From UBA4732 sp963823075 (lineage in GTDB: Bacteria > Planctomycetota > Planctomycetia > Gemmatales > Gemmataceae), in NCBI GenBank assembly GCA_963823075.1, contig CAWGKE010000001.1:1-64000 (forward strand): a stretch of 64,000 nt of DNA, in the 5' to 3' direction. The position numbers and the translations under genes are program-made. Within the stretch, counting starts at the first letter, position 1. Each line of letters opens with the position of its first letter. Positions 54,390 through 62,971 of this stretch are shown here, one piece after another. The notes under the pieces were generated by a model, which saw only the letters and a list, made by a program, of their open reading frames with translations, searched no databases and was not told the DNA's origin.

Positions 54390-54863
54390 ATGAACACATT
54401 CTTCGATCTCTTTACGCTGAATACCGTCGGGGGCGGCGCGGACCATGCTTTCCCGGCGGCGGTCGAGAACAGTCCGCTCCAGCTGTGGGGGCCGGGCGAC
54501 CCGATTCCGCAGCACGCCGTCCGGCTGCTGATCGGCGTCGCGACCTCGTCCGCGTCCGACATGCGGCTCCTCGACGTCATCGCGGAAGCGATGGCCCGCG
54601 GGCCGTCGGCCCTGCCCATCGTGGACGTATTCAACACGGCTTATTGCCCACGCCCGGAGGACTACCGGCGCTACATCCCCACATTGCGGGAGGTCGCGCA
54701 AAGCCCCGTCGCGGGCGTCTGGTTCGGCGGCCAGCTCACCTGGCTCGGCCAGGGCGACCCGGCGCGGGATCAGATCGCACGGATGTTCGGATCCACTTCC
54801 GAACGAATCCGGGACTACGTGCAACAGTGGACCCCGACCCGGACCAGCCCGCAAGGAGCCTGA
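54390..54863 (+). CDS. Hypothetical protein upstream of rph
   Basis: This 157-residue cytoplasmic protein has a mixed composition and no signal or membrane segment. Regions of note are AVRLLIGVATSSASDMRLLDVI, PIVDVFNTAYCPRPEDYRRYIPTL and VAGVWFGGQLTWLGQGDPARD. I do not recognise a family. Its stop (54861-54863) lies just before the likely start of rph, so the two are probably co-transcribed. Codon use and frame length look like a real gene. Confidence 0.65.
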   Translation: MNTFFDLFTLNTVGGGADHAFPAAVENSPLQLWGPGDPIPQHAVRLLIGVATSSASDMRLLDVIAEAMARGPSALPIVDVFNTAYCPRPEDYRRYIPTLREVAQSPVAGVWFGGQLTWLGQGDPARDQIARMFGSTSERIRDYVQQWTPTRTSPQGA

Positions 54864-54865
54864 CC

Positions 54866-55618
54866 CTGTCCCTCACCCGTCACGACGGCCGCCGTCCCGA
54901 CCAGCTACGCCCTCTCACCTTCGAGCGCGGCTATACCCGCCAGGCGCCCGGCAGCGTCCTGGTGCGCATGGGCCGCACGGCCGTCCTCTGCACCTGCTCC
55001 GTCGAGGATTCCGTCCCGCCGTTCCTCGTCGGCCGCGGCAAGGGCTGGCTCACCGCCGAGTACGCCATGCTGCCCGGAAGCACCCAGACCCGCAAGCCGC
55101 GCGACCGCGGCGGCAAGATCGACGGCCGCGGCGTCGAGATCCAGCGGCTGATCGGGCGCAGTCTGCGGGCCGTGGTCGATCTGGCGAAGCTGGGGGAGCG
55201 CACCCTCTGGATCGACTGCGACGTGCTGGAAGCCGACGGCGGCACCCGCACCGCGTCGATCAACGGCGCCTTCGTCGCACTCATCGACGCCTTGGCGGCC
55301 CCACCGCGGAACCCCTTGGCCGGCCCGATGCCCGCCCCGTCCGCCGTGGTGCGCGGCAGCGTCGCGGCGGTCAGCGTCGGCCTGCTGGACGGGACCGAGC
55401 TGCTCGACCTGGATTACGGGGAAGACAAGGACGCCGACGTGGACCTGAACCTCGTGATGACCGGCGGCGGCGACTTCATTGAGGTGCAGGCCGGCGGCGA
55501 GGAAGCGACCTTCCGCCGCGACCAGCTCGACCGCCTGCTCAACCTCGGCAAGCTCGGCGTGGACGCCGTCACCGTCCTCCAACGGCAGGCGCTCGGCCCG
55601 AAATGGCCTCTGGACTGA
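54866..55618 (+). CDS. rph: Ribonuclease PH
   Basis: RNase PH trims the 3' ends of tRNA precursors by phosphorolysis. The protein of about 250 residues shows TRHDGRRPDQLRPLTFERGY, GSVLVRMGRTAVLCTCSVEDSVP, GWLTAEYAMLPGSTQTRKPRD and RGVEIQRLIGRSLRAVVDL. VLEADGGTRTASINGAFVAL and DLDYGEDKDADVDLNLVMTG follow, all in place. No ATG is available. CTG 54866 has AAGGAG seven bases upstream and gives MSLTRHDGRR, the usual N-terminus; GTG 54827 is an alternative that would overlap the preceding gene by 37 bases. Confidence 0.92.
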   Translation: MSLTRHDGRRPDQLRPLTFERGYTRQAPGSVLVRMGRTAVLCTCSVEDSVPPFLVGRGKGWLTAEYAMLPGSTQTRKPRDRGGKIDGRGVEIQRLIGRSLRAVVDLAKLGERTLWIDCDVLEADGGTRTASINGAFVALIDALAAPPRNPLAGPMPAPSAVVRGSVAAVSVGLLDGTELLDLDYGEDKDADVDLNLVMTGGGDFIEVQAGGEEATFRRDQLDRLLNLGKLGVDAVTVLQRQALGPKWPLD

Positions 55619-55699
55619 TTGCGTTTCCTTTGGTATGAACCGCCGCCATTCCAGCGGACAGCGGAGGGTGGACAGTTCCCCAAGGGAGGACGGATCCTC

Positions 55700-56745
55700 A
55701 TGAACAAGCGGATGTGGGCGCCGGCCTTGTGCCTGGCGCTGGGCGCGGCGGGCTTGGCCGGCGCCGCCCCACCGGCGGACGCCGAACCCGGCCTGGACTA
55801 CTCCGTCACGCCAGAGGCGGGGCCGTGGATGATCTCCGCCGCCTATTTCACCGGGCCGTCGGCCCCGGACCTGGCCCGCCAGCTGGCGGTGCAGATCCGC
55901 GGCCGCTACCACGCGCCGGCCTGGGTGTTCAATTACGCGGATGAGGAGCGGAAAAAGCAGCAAGCGATCATCGATCAGCAGCGCCAGGCCCTGCCGTTCG
56001 ACGCCTCGCCGGACGGCGCGGACAAGGTCGTGCCGATCCCGCACCACCATCTGGTCGTCCACATCGAGGAGCAATGCGCCGTGCTGATCGGCGGCTATCC
56101 CGATGAGGTCACGGCGCACAAGGTATTGCTCGGCGTGAAGAAATGGCCCAAGCCCGACTTGGTGGTTCAGGAGGGCGGCAAGCCGTTCGAGTGGGTCGCC
56201 TACGATAACGGCAAGGAAGTGGTGCTGAACCCGTTCGAGAAGATGAGCATGGTGGTGCGCAACCCGGCCGTGCCGCACGACGGCGCCGGCCCCGATCCTT
56301 CGAGAGACAAGTTCCTCCTGACGCTGAACGCCGACGAGGAATACAGCATGTTGCGCTGTCCGGCCAAGTACACGCTGGCGGTCAAGGAATACGTCGGCAC
56401 TTCGGTCGTGAAGCCCGAGCAGTCGGAGTCGAGCGGCCTCATGAAGATGATCGGGCTTGGCAATCGCCATGAAGGCGAGTCGCTGGCCCTGGCCGCGAAC
56501 AACGCGCACGAGCTGGCCCGGACGTTGCGCCAGCTGAAGTTCGACGCCTACGTTCTGCACACGCGAACGAGCAGCGTCGTCTCGGTCGGCGCCTTCAACG
56601 GACCCACCGACCCGGAGGTGGACCGGCTGCGCGGGCGCTCGCCGCCTTGCAGCAGCGGGTCGCCAGCGCCCAAACCGACCCGTCGAAGAAGGACCTGTTC
56701 GGCCTCTTCCCGACGCCGGTGCCGATCGAGGTGCCACATCCCTAA
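55700..56745 (+). CDS. Secreted protein of unknown function, frameshift near C-terminus
   Basis: The exported protein has about 347 residues after correction. A signal peptide (LCLALGAAGLAGAAPPADA) is followed by GPWMISAAYFTGPSAPDLA, VVHIEEQCAVLIGGYPDEVTA, and KKWPKP and NPFEKMSMVVRNP blocks that I know from unannotated planctomycete proteins. Near 56640 the frame shifts. The natural end (LQQRVASAQTDPSKKDLFGL) continues in another frame to a stop at 56743-56745. In the uncorrected frame the sequence turns arginine-rich and runs to 57724, which is certainly wrong. Function unknown; the SPOR-like alternation of strands and helices is only suggestive. Confidence 0.7.
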
Positions 56746-56948
56746 CGGGGCGAAGCGAGCCGGGTCGCGTCAGCGCCCGGCTCGCCATGCTCCTGCTGAG
56801 TCCGCGGCGTGCGCCCGTGGACAGACAATTCGTCGTCGTGGTCGCCGAGATGACAGCCGTGGCAGACCGCCGCTAGGCCGAGCAGCAGCCCAAAGGCGAC
56901 GCCGAACCAGCGGCGCGATTTCGTCGGCGGGGGGATCGTGCGGGTCAT
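56742..56948 (-). CDS. Small membrane-anchored protein coupled to the esterase gene
   Basis: This 68-residue frame begins at 56948, and its ATG overlaps the stop of the upstream esterase as ATGA (56945-56948 on the minus strand). One hydrophobic segment, WFGVAFGLLLGLAAVCHG, is followed by CHLGDHDDELSVHGRTPR, a polar tail. The translational overlap is the main reason to believe it. No family recognised. The end overlaps by a few bases with the corrected end of the convergent gene at 55700. Confidence 0.5.
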   Translation of the reverse strand: MTRTIPPPTKSRRWFGVAFGLLLGLAAVCHGCHLGDHDDELSVHGRTPRTQQEHGEPGADATRLASPR

Positions 56949-57817
56949 GGCTTCGGCTTCAACTGGCTGTCGAAAAACGCCATCATTTGCCGTATGCAAA
57001 GAAGCAATTTGTCTTCCGAGGGGTCGTGCCCCTCGCCCTCCAGGACGAAGACGCGGGCGACGCCTCCCGCCGCGGTGATCTTGGCGGTCAGCTTCCGCGA
57101 CTGTTCCAGGGGAACGATTTTATCCTTGTCCCCGTGGAATATCATCAGCGCGGCGGCGTTCTTGCCGGCGTAGGTCAGCGGCGACGCCTTGCGGTAGGCC
57201 TCCGGTTTCTGCTGCAACGTGCCGCCGATCAGGGGGACGAGGTTTTTCGCCGTCATGACGGGGTTCCAGTCCGGCACGGTCAGGTCGGTCGGGGCGAAGA
57301 AGCTGACCACGGCCTGAACGCGGCTCGACTCGTCCCCATTGCCGCCGCTCCCCTCCAGCCCGTCGTCCTTGTCGGTGACGCCGAGCATACAGGCCAGGTG
57401 CCCGCCGGACGCGAAGCCGACCGCGCCGATGTGGTCGGGGTCGATTTTATAGGCGCCGGCGTTGGCCCGCAGCCAGCGCACGGCCGCCTTGCAATCCTCG
57501 ACCTGGGCGGGGAAGGGGTCCTTCGGCGCCAGGCGGTAGTCCGGCGACACGGCGACGTAGCCGCACCGGGCCAGCGCCCGGATGGTGTTCGCCATGTCCT
57601 TGCGGTCGCCGCCGACCCAGCCGCCGCCGTGGATGCACACCACGGCGGGGAACGGCCCCGCGCCCTCGGCAGGCATCGCCACGTCCAGCATGAGGTTGGC
57701 GCCGCCGCCCGTCCCGAAGACTAGGCCCGTTTCCTCCCGAATCGGCGGATCGTCCGCGGCGACGACCACAGCCGGCAGGCCGACGCCCGCCAACAGGCCC
57801 AGGACAAGCGATCGCAT
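56945..57817 (-). CDS. Secreted alpha/beta-hydrolase (BD-FAE-like esterase)
   Basis: This 290-residue exported esterase has a signal peptide (LVLGLLAGVGLPAVVVAAD). The oxyanion block VVCIHGGGWVGGDR lies near residue 60, and the family strand VSPDYRLAPKDPFPAQVEDCKAAVRWL follows. The nucleophile is in IGAVGFASGGHLA (about residue 133), the acid in IFHGDKDKIVPLEQS, and the histidine in EGEGHDP. It would cleave small esters, possibly feruloyl or acetyl groups on polysaccharides. I start at 57817 (MRSLVLG), because the 15 residues upstream are not signal-like. It overlaps the small membrane protein. Confidence 0.88.
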   Translation of the reverse strand: MRSLVLGLLAGVGLPAVVVAADDPPIREETGLVFGTGGGANLMLDVAMPAEGAGPFPAVVCIHGGGWVGGDRKDMANTIRALARCGYVAVSPDYRLAPKDPFPAQVEDCKAAVRWLRANAGAYKIDPDHIGAVGFASGGHLACMLGVTDKDDGLEGSGGNGDESSRVQAVVSFFAPTDLTVPDWNPVMTAKNLVPLIGGTLQQKPEAYRKASPLTYAGKNAAALMIFHGDKDKIVPLEQSRKLTAKITAAGGVARVFVLEGEGHDPSEDKLLLCIRQMMAFFDSQLKPKP

Positions 57818-57858
57818 GGGAACCTCCGTGTTCCTCGAAAGCGGACACGAAAAACATT

Positions 57859-57975
57859 TCACCGCGGAGAGCGCGGAGAGCGCAGAGAGAAGACAAAAGA
57901 GAGTTCCATAGGAACTGCACTGCTTCCGTGTTTCGTTCTTTCTTCTCTCCGCGCTCTCTGCGTTCTCCGCGGTGA
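57859..57975. repeat. Long inverted repeat of GCGGAGAG units
   Basis: Arms 57859-57893 and 57941-57975 (35 bp each, 3 mismatches) begin TCACCGCGGAGA and are separated by 47 bases. The arms consist of tandem GCGGAGA/GCAGAGA units. This is a common spacer repeat type in planctomycete genomes. It lies between the divergent esterase and the gene at 58056, so it may overlap their promoters. Confidence 0.8.
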
Positions 57976-58055
57976 GACTTCCGCCCTCGCTACTATGGGA
58001 AGGGACTGGCTAAAATACAATACGGGAGCAAGACAACAGTCGAGGGGGGCGGTTC

Positions 58056-59267
58056 ATGGCCGATGGTGTGATAGAGCAAGCGATTTATGGCGCGCGGGAC
58101 TCCGGCGGCCCGGCGTGTCTGGCGCGCTCGTCCGGCTTTCTCGACGACTGGCGCCCTATCGCGGAGCGCCTTTGCACGAACTTCGGCGAGCGCCCGGCCG
58201 GCGTGGCTTGCCCCGGCTGCGTGTTCGCCCAGCCTTTCGGCGACCGCCGCGTCGCCGTCGTGCAGGTTGCCGACCAGGGCGAGACGGGACCGCTGGGATT
58301 TCGTCTGCTGATTCTGCCGGCCGCCCTGTATGACCGTCTCGGCGGCGATCCTTTCTCCATTGCGGACCAGTTTTCACCGAATTGGATGGCGCGGGGCGAG
58401 CTGCCGGCGCTGGAGGCGCCGGGGCCGGCGCCGGTGCGCACCGTGGAAGAGGTGCAACAGGTCCTGAACGTGCCAAACAGCGCCACGCTCCTGGGCGGCG
58501 TCCAGGCCCTTCTCGAAGGCGGCCGTTTGGCCTTCGAGCGTCCGGCGCCCGACCCGCGCCTGATCCGCGGGCTATGGGCCTTGCTGCCGACGGGCCGGCG
58601 CAGCGGCCTCTGGCCGGCGTCCTTCGCCTTCGCCAACGCCAACGGCTTCGACGTGCTGGTCGTGCCGCGCGCCGCGGGGCCGGCCTTCGACGGCTATCTC
58701 ACCGAGGAGCAGGCCAGCGACTACCCCGAAGGCGCCTACGAGCTGCGGTTGCAAACCGTCGTCGAGGCGGGCGACCAGCGGCGCATGGACGACCTCTTCG
58801 CCGGCCGCACGCGGGGCCGATGGATTCGGATCGCCTTTCTCCTGTGCGCTCTGGCCATCCTCAACGCCCCCTTCGTCCTGATGCTCCTGAAGCCGGCGTC
58901 GCCGCCGCCCCCAAGGCCGCCAGCCGCCCAGGGGCTGAGCCTGCCGGCCGCCGACGCCTGTCCGGCGCTGGACGACGGCGAACGCCGGCAGCTCGCCGAC
59001 GGCCTGCAACAGCTCGCTCGCCAGCGCGGAATCGACGTGCCCCGCGACACGACCGCCGCGGCCCTGACCGACGGCATCGAGAAGATCGACCAATCGCTGG
59101 GCGGCGGTGAACCGGGCCGCGACCCCGGACGGCTGCGTACGCTCGGGCCGGTGCAGCGGCAGTTGCGGGCGCTGCTGTGGAAGCACGGCGTCGCCGACTA
59201 CGATGATCCGGGACTTCGTCCCGCCGAAATGGTGGAAAAGCTGCAACAGAAGGTCGGGGCGAAATAG
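58056..59267 (+). CDS. Single-span membrane protein of unknown function (planctomycete-type)
   Basis: In this 403-residue protein the long N-terminal cytoplasmic domain starts with VIEQAIYGARDSGGPACLARS and includes AVVQVADQGETGPLGFRLLIL, LLGGVQALLEGGRLAFERP and LWALLPTGRRSGLWPASFAF. A transmembrane helix (about residues 259-277, IAFLLCALAILNAPFVLML), a proline linker and a helical tail with ADYDDPGLRPAEMVEKLQQKV follow. It precedes the GYF/DUF4234 gene by nine bases and they form a pair. I know similar proteins from planctomycetes without function; the N-terminus may belong to the GTPase-associated family, which is uncertain. Confidence 0.7.
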   Translation: MADGVIEQAIYGARDSGGPACLARSSGFLDDWRPIAERLCTNFGERPAGVACPGCVFAQPFGDRRVAVVQVADQGETGPLGFRLLILPAALYDRLGGDPFSIADQFSPNWMARGELPALEAPGPAPVRTVEEVQQVLNVPNSATLLGGVQALLEGGRLAFERPAPDPRLIRGLWALLPTGRRSGLWPASFAFANANGFDVLVVPRAAGPAFDGYLTEEQASDYPEGAYELRLQTVVEAGDQRRMDDLFAGRTRGRWIRIAFLLCALAILNAPFVLMLLKPASPPPPRPPAAQGLSLPAADACPALDDGERRQLADGLQQLARQRGIDVPRDTTAAALTDGIEKIDQSLGGGEPGRDPGRLRTLGPVQRQLRALLWKHGVADYDDPGLRPAEMVEKLQQKVGAK

Positions 59268-59276
59268 GACGACCTC

Positions 59277-60062
59277 ATGGCGAACGAGTGGCACTTCACA
59301 CTGAACGGCCAGCCCGCGGACAGTCCCGTGTCCGCGGCCCAGCTCAAGCAGCTGGCCGTCGCCGGCCAGTTGCAGCCGACCGACATGGTATGGCAGGAAG
59401 GCATGACCGGCTGGGTCCCGGCCACCTCCATCAAGGGGCTTTTCCCGCCGTCGAAGGTCGCTCCGCCCGCGCCGCCGCCCAAGAAGGACAAGGACGGCGG
59501 GAAAAAGACCGGCGAGTTTCCCGCCCTCGGCGCCCCCGCGGCCAAGGAGCCGCGCGGCGGGCTGACCGACATGCACCCGCTGCTCGTCCTGCTGCTCACG
59601 CTGTTGACCCTCGGCCTCTTCGGCCTCTTCTACGCCTTCCGCGTCGCCGCCGTCTACACGGCCCGCGCCGCCGTGCGCAAGACCGACGCGGCCGGCCGCA
59701 CGCTGGGCCGCGCCCGCCACCCCATCGCCGTGCTGCTGCTTTCGTACCTGACCTTCGGCTTCTACTTTGCCTACTGGACCTACCGGGCCATGCAGGAGTG
59801 CAGCGTCTACGCCAGCGGCCGCGATTATGCGTCGCGCTCCGAGCTGACGTTGATGCTGTTGATCCCCGGCTACGCGATTTACGTCGCGCTGTTCCGCCTG
59901 CCGGACCTCATCAAGGGCGTCCGCAAAACGGCCGGCGCCCCGGAATTCGGCGCCCTGTCCGCCGCCACGCTGTTCATCATCCCCTGCCTGTGGCCGTGGA
60001 TGCCGTTCCTGGCCATGCTCTACCAGGACGCTCTCAATCAGGTCTGGTTCACGGCCCCATGA
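59277..60062 (+). CDS. GYF_2 domain - DUF4234-like membrane protein
   Basis: This 261-residue protein begins with a GYF_2 domain (residues about 3-58) recognised by EWHFTLNGQPADSPVSAAQL and MVWQEGMTGWVPATSI; such domains bind proline-rich peptides. A Pro/Lys linker leads to a DUF4234-like membrane part with four helices, among them PLLVLLLTLLTLGLFGLFYAF, AVLLLSYLTFGFYFAYWTY, LTLMLLIPGYAIYVALF and TLFIIPCLWPWMPFLAML. The paired gene just upstream has a proline-rich linker that could be its ligand; that is inference. Confidence 0.82.
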   Translation: MANEWHFTLNGQPADSPVSAAQLKQLAVAGQLQPTDMVWQEGMTGWVPATSIKGLFPPSKVAPPAPPPKKDKDGGKKTGEFPALGAPAAKEPRGGLTDMHPLLVLLLTLLTLGLFGLFYAFRVAAVYTARAAVRKTDAAGRTLGRARHPIAVLLLSYLTFGFYFAYWTYRAMQECSVYASGRDYASRSELTLMLLIPGYAIYVALFRLPDLIKGVRKTAGAPEFGALSAATLFIIPCLWPWMPFLAMLYQDALNQVWFTAP

Positions 60063-60097
60063 TGGGGCAGTTTATGGATCTTTAGTGGATGTTATTC

Positions 60098-60165
60098 CGG
60101 TTAGCCGCGACGCGCCAGCGGAGCGCTCGGGGAGGAGCGCTCCGCTGGCGCGTCGCGGCTAACCG
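60098..60165. repeat. Perfect 31-bp inverted repeat with 6-base loop
   Basis: Arms 60098-60128 and 60135-60165 are perfect reverse complements, starting CGGTTAGCCGCGACGCGCCA, around the loop GGGGAG. This is the longest perfect stem in the window. It lies between the GYF gene and the helicase gene, 19 bases before the helicase start. It could end transcription of the first or hide the ribosome site of the second. The arms encode peptides in both directions (RLAATRQRSA), as typical for repetitive spacer elements. Confidence 0.9.
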
Positions 60166-60183
60166 ATTTGAGGGGGCCTTTTC

Positions 60184-62457
60184 ATGCTCCGCGAAGAACA
60201 GATCGACATCCGCCGCAAGCGCGCCGCCACGGAGGGGTTCCGCATCCAGAACCTCGGCCGCAACCGCGTTTTCAGCGATTATCAGGTCAGCAATCCGACG
60301 ACCGGCGGCCAGTACCGCGTCTCCATCCGCGGCTTCGACGTGGGCGACAACCATTGCGACTGCCCCGACTTCCGCACCAACACGCTCGGCACCTGCAAGC
60401 ACGTCGAGGCGGTGCTGGCCGCCCTGCGCGACGAGACGCCGCCGCAGCTCCGGCGCCGTAAGGCCGTCGTCACCTTTCCTGAAATCTATCTGCAATATAC
60501 CGAACATCAGCGCGTCGGCCTTCATCTGCCGCCGCGCCACTCCGACCCGCTGCACGCGCTGGCCGAAACCTATTTCGACGGCCAGGGGTTGTGGAAGGCC
60601 GGCGACCACTACCAGAACCTCATCGAGGCGGTCGAGGGCGTGCCGGAGCAGGTGACGATCTTTTCCGACGCGATGGAGTTCATGGAGCGGGAGATCGAGC
60701 GCAAGGAGATGGCGGAGCGCGAGCGCACCTGGCTGAACGAGTTGGAGCGCGAGGAGCCGTCGCCGGCGCTGTGGGACCTGCTGAAGGCGCCCCTTTATCG
60801 CTATCAAATGCGCGGAGCGGTGTTCCTGGCGTGCCGCGGCCGCGCCATCCTCGGCGACGACATGGGCCTGGGCAAGACCGTCCAGGCGCTGGCGGCGACG
60901 GAGCTGCTGGCCCGCGAGCGCGGCATCGAGCGCGTGCTGGTGGCGGCCCCCACGTCGGTCAAGTACCAGTGGGAGACGGAAATCCGCAAGTACACCGGCC
61001 GGGCGGTGCAGGTGATCGAGGGCAGCAGCCAGGAGCGGCGGGCGCTCTACAAGCAGCCGACGTTTTTCCGCCTTATCAACTACGAAACGGCGGTGCGCGA
61101 CCTGGACGAGCTGAACGCCTGGCAGCCGGACCTGATCGTCCTGGACGAGGCCCAGCGCATCAAAAACTGGGAGGCCAAGACGACGCGGGCCGTCAAAAAG
61201 CTCCGCAGCCGATACGCGATGGTGCTGACCGGGACGCCGCTGGAGAACAAGCTGGAGGAGCTGTACAGCATCGTGCAGTTCGTGGACGACCGGCGGTTGG
61301 GGCCGGCCTTCCAGTTCCTGCACGACCACCGCGTGCTGGACGAAGAGGGCAAGCTGCTGGGCTACCGCAACCTCGACGCTCTGCGCGAGAAGCTGGGGCC
61401 GATCCTGCTGCGGCGGACGCGGGCCGAGGTGCTGTCGCAGCTGCCGGCCCGCACCGACACCACCGTTTACGTGGAGATGGCCGAGGCCCAACGTCCGCTG
61501 TACGCCGAGAACCAGGCGACGCTCGCCCGGCTGTTGCAGAAGAAGTACCTGACGGAGGTGGATCGCCGCCGGATTCTCTGCTGCCTCGCCAACCTGCGGA
61601 TGCTGTGCGACAGCACGTTTCTGCTGGACCGCCAGACGAACGTGTCGCCCAAGCTGGAAGAGCTGGAGGAGCTGCTGCGCGATTTGCTCGGTGCGGGGCC
61701 GCACAAGGTCGTCATTTTCAGTCAGTGGGAGCAGATGCTGCGCAAGGCGGCGGAGGTCGTGGAGAAAATCGGCGCCGGCTGCACGATGCTGCACGGCAAC
61801 GTTCCCGGCAAGGAGCGGCGCGGCCTGCTGGAAAAGTTCCGCGACGATCCGAATTGTCGCGTGTTCCTCAGCACCGACGCCGGCGGCACGGGCCTGAACT
61901 TGCAAGCGGCGGACACGGTCGTCAATCTCGAAATCCCGTGGAACCCGGCGGTGCTGGACCAGCGCATCGCGCGCGTCCACCGCATGGGCCAGCACCGGCC
62001 GGTGCAGGTGTTCAATCTGGTGATGCGCGACAGCATCGAGGAGCGCGTGCTGAAGACGCTGGAACAAAAGCGGTCGCTTTTTGAGCAGATTTTCACGGGC
62101 GGCGACGACGAGACGGCGTTGGGGTCGTTGGGGCGCCAGGCTTTTCTGGAGGCGGTGCGGGCCGTGATCGGCGAGGAAGCGTCGCCGCAGGCGCCGGCGG
62201 CGGCGGTCGCGCCGTGCGTCCCGGCGGAGGACGCGCGGCTGAAACTGGTGCAGGCAGGCGTGCAATTGCTGGAGGCGCTGGCGGCGGTGATGGCGGAGTC
62301 GGGCCAGGGGAAGAATGGAACGCCGCCTCTGTCGGCGGAGACGCTGCAACGCGGGACGGCGGCGCTGCAAACGATCTTGCGGGGCCTCGGGGCGACGGGG
62401 GAAGTAAAGGTGGCGGGTCCGGCAGTCAAAGCAAATGCCGAATCAGCCAGTCGATGA
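60184..62457 (+). CDS. SWIM zinc finger - SNF2-family DEAD/DEAH helicase
   Basis: This 757-residue ATP-dependent DNA translocase has an N-terminal SWIM-type zinc finger (CDCPDFRTNTLGTCKHVEAVL, about residues 58-78). The two RecA-like lobes of SNF2 proteins follow: Walker A ILGDDMGLGKTVQAL (about residue 223), DEAQRIKNW, VLTGTPLENKLEELYSI, the second-lobe FSQWEQMLRKA, LSTDAGGTGLNLQAAD and RIARVHRMGQHRPVQVF. Family members act in replication or repair or remodel protein-DNA complexes; the specific job is not visible. The end overlaps the convergent acyl-carrier-like gene by 32 bases. Confidence 0.93.
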   Translation: MLREEQIDIRRKRAATEGFRIQNLGRNRVFSDYQVSNPTTGGQYRVSIRGFDVGDNHCDCPDFRTNTLGTCKHVEAVLAALRDETPPQLRRRKAVVTFPEIYLQYTEHQRVGLHLPPRHSDPLHALAETYFDGQGLWKAGDHYQNLIEAVEGVPEQVTIFSDAMEFMEREIERKEMAERERTWLNELEREEPSPALWDLLKAPLYRYQMRGAVFLACRGRAILGDDMGLGKTVQALAATELLARERGIERVLVAAPTSVKYQWETEIRKYTGRAVQVIEGSSQERRALYKQPTFFRLINYETAVRDLDELNAWQPDLIVLDEAQRIKNWEAKTTRAVKKLRSRYAMVLTGTPLENKLEELYSIVQFVDDRRLGPAFQFLHDHRVLDEEGKLLGYRNLDALREKLGPILLRRTRAEVLSQLPARTDTTVYVEMAEAQRPLYAENQATLARLLQKKYLTEVDRRRILCCLANLRMLCDSTFLLDRQTNVSPKLEELEELLRDLLGAGPHKVVIFSQWEQMLRKAAEVVEKIGAGCTMLHGNVPGKERRGLLEKFRDDPNCRVFLSTDAGGTGLNLQAADTVVNLEIPWNPAVLDQRIARVHRMGQHRPVQVFNLVMRDSIEERVLKTLEQKRSLFEQIFTGGDDETALGSLGRQAFLEAVRAVIGEEASPQAPAAAVAPCVPAEDARLKLVQAGVQLLEALAAVMAESGQGKNGTPPLSAETLQRGTAALQTILRGLGATGEVKVAGPAVKANAESASR

Positions 62458-62842
62458 GGTCGCCGATCGTCCGAATCCTTTCGGCCTCGGCGTCGGGAAT
62501 GGTGAACTCGAATTCCTCCTCCAGCTCCATTACCAGTTCCACGACGTCCAGCGAATAGAGTCCGAAATCCTCAATGGAAGAGAAGGAGCGGGTCAACTCA
62601 TCCGTGCGGATGCGGAGCAATCGGCCGAGCGCGCCCGCGACCCGTTCGCGGATGGGGGCGATCCGGTTCGTCTCATAGAGGCGCACGCCGTCCGACGTCC
62701 GCAGGAACCAGAGCAGCACGCCGCAGCTCGGACAGGGTGCGTCGCCGGACGGCCCCGACGGGTCGATGCAAATCAAAGCGTCGCAAACCGGGCAGAGGTT
62801 TGGCTCGCCTTCGGGCGTCCGGGAAGAGACGATTCCGGCCAT
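62426..62842 (-). CDS. Acyl carrier protein-like domain fused to an N-terminal zinc ribbon
   Basis: This is a 138-residue protein. Residues about 15-45 form a two-CxxC zinc ribbon (CPVCDALICID and CPSCGVLLWF). From about residue 85 there is an acyl-carrier-like four-helix domain with SSIEDFGLYSLDVVELVMELEEEF and IRTIGDLIDWLI. The phosphopantetheine-site DSL is YSL: the serine is kept but the preceding Asp is not. It may thus be an unusual carrier or a non-modified relative. The gene converges on the helicase gene and overlaps its end. No lipid or polyketide genes are near. Confidence 0.78.
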   Translation of the reverse strand: MAGIVSSRTPEGEPNLCPVCDALICIDPSGPSGDAPCPSCGVLLWFLRTSDGVRLYETNRIAPIRERVAGALGRLLRIRTDELTRSFSSIEDFGLYSLDVVELVMELEEEFEFTIPDAEAERIRTIGDLIDWLIRHLL

Positions 62843-62971
62843 GCCCTCATTCTAGGCGAAAGGCTGGGCGCCAGCAGCGGAGCGGCAGGCGACGCGCCTT
62901 CGCGGGATTCGCAGTTGCGGGCGATCGGGAAAGGCGCCATAATTCTCCCAACCCGATCCCAGGAGGGAGCG

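Noticed and set aside
55700..57724. A 675-codon protein continuing past 56745
   Set aside because: After the frameshift near 56640 the sequence becomes arginine-rich and then antisense to the esterase; the natural end lies at 56745 in another frame.
60082..62370. A 762-codon minus-strand frame opposite the SNF2 helicase gene
   Set aside because: Arginine- and histidine-rich antisense frame; helicase motifs on the plus strand are complete.
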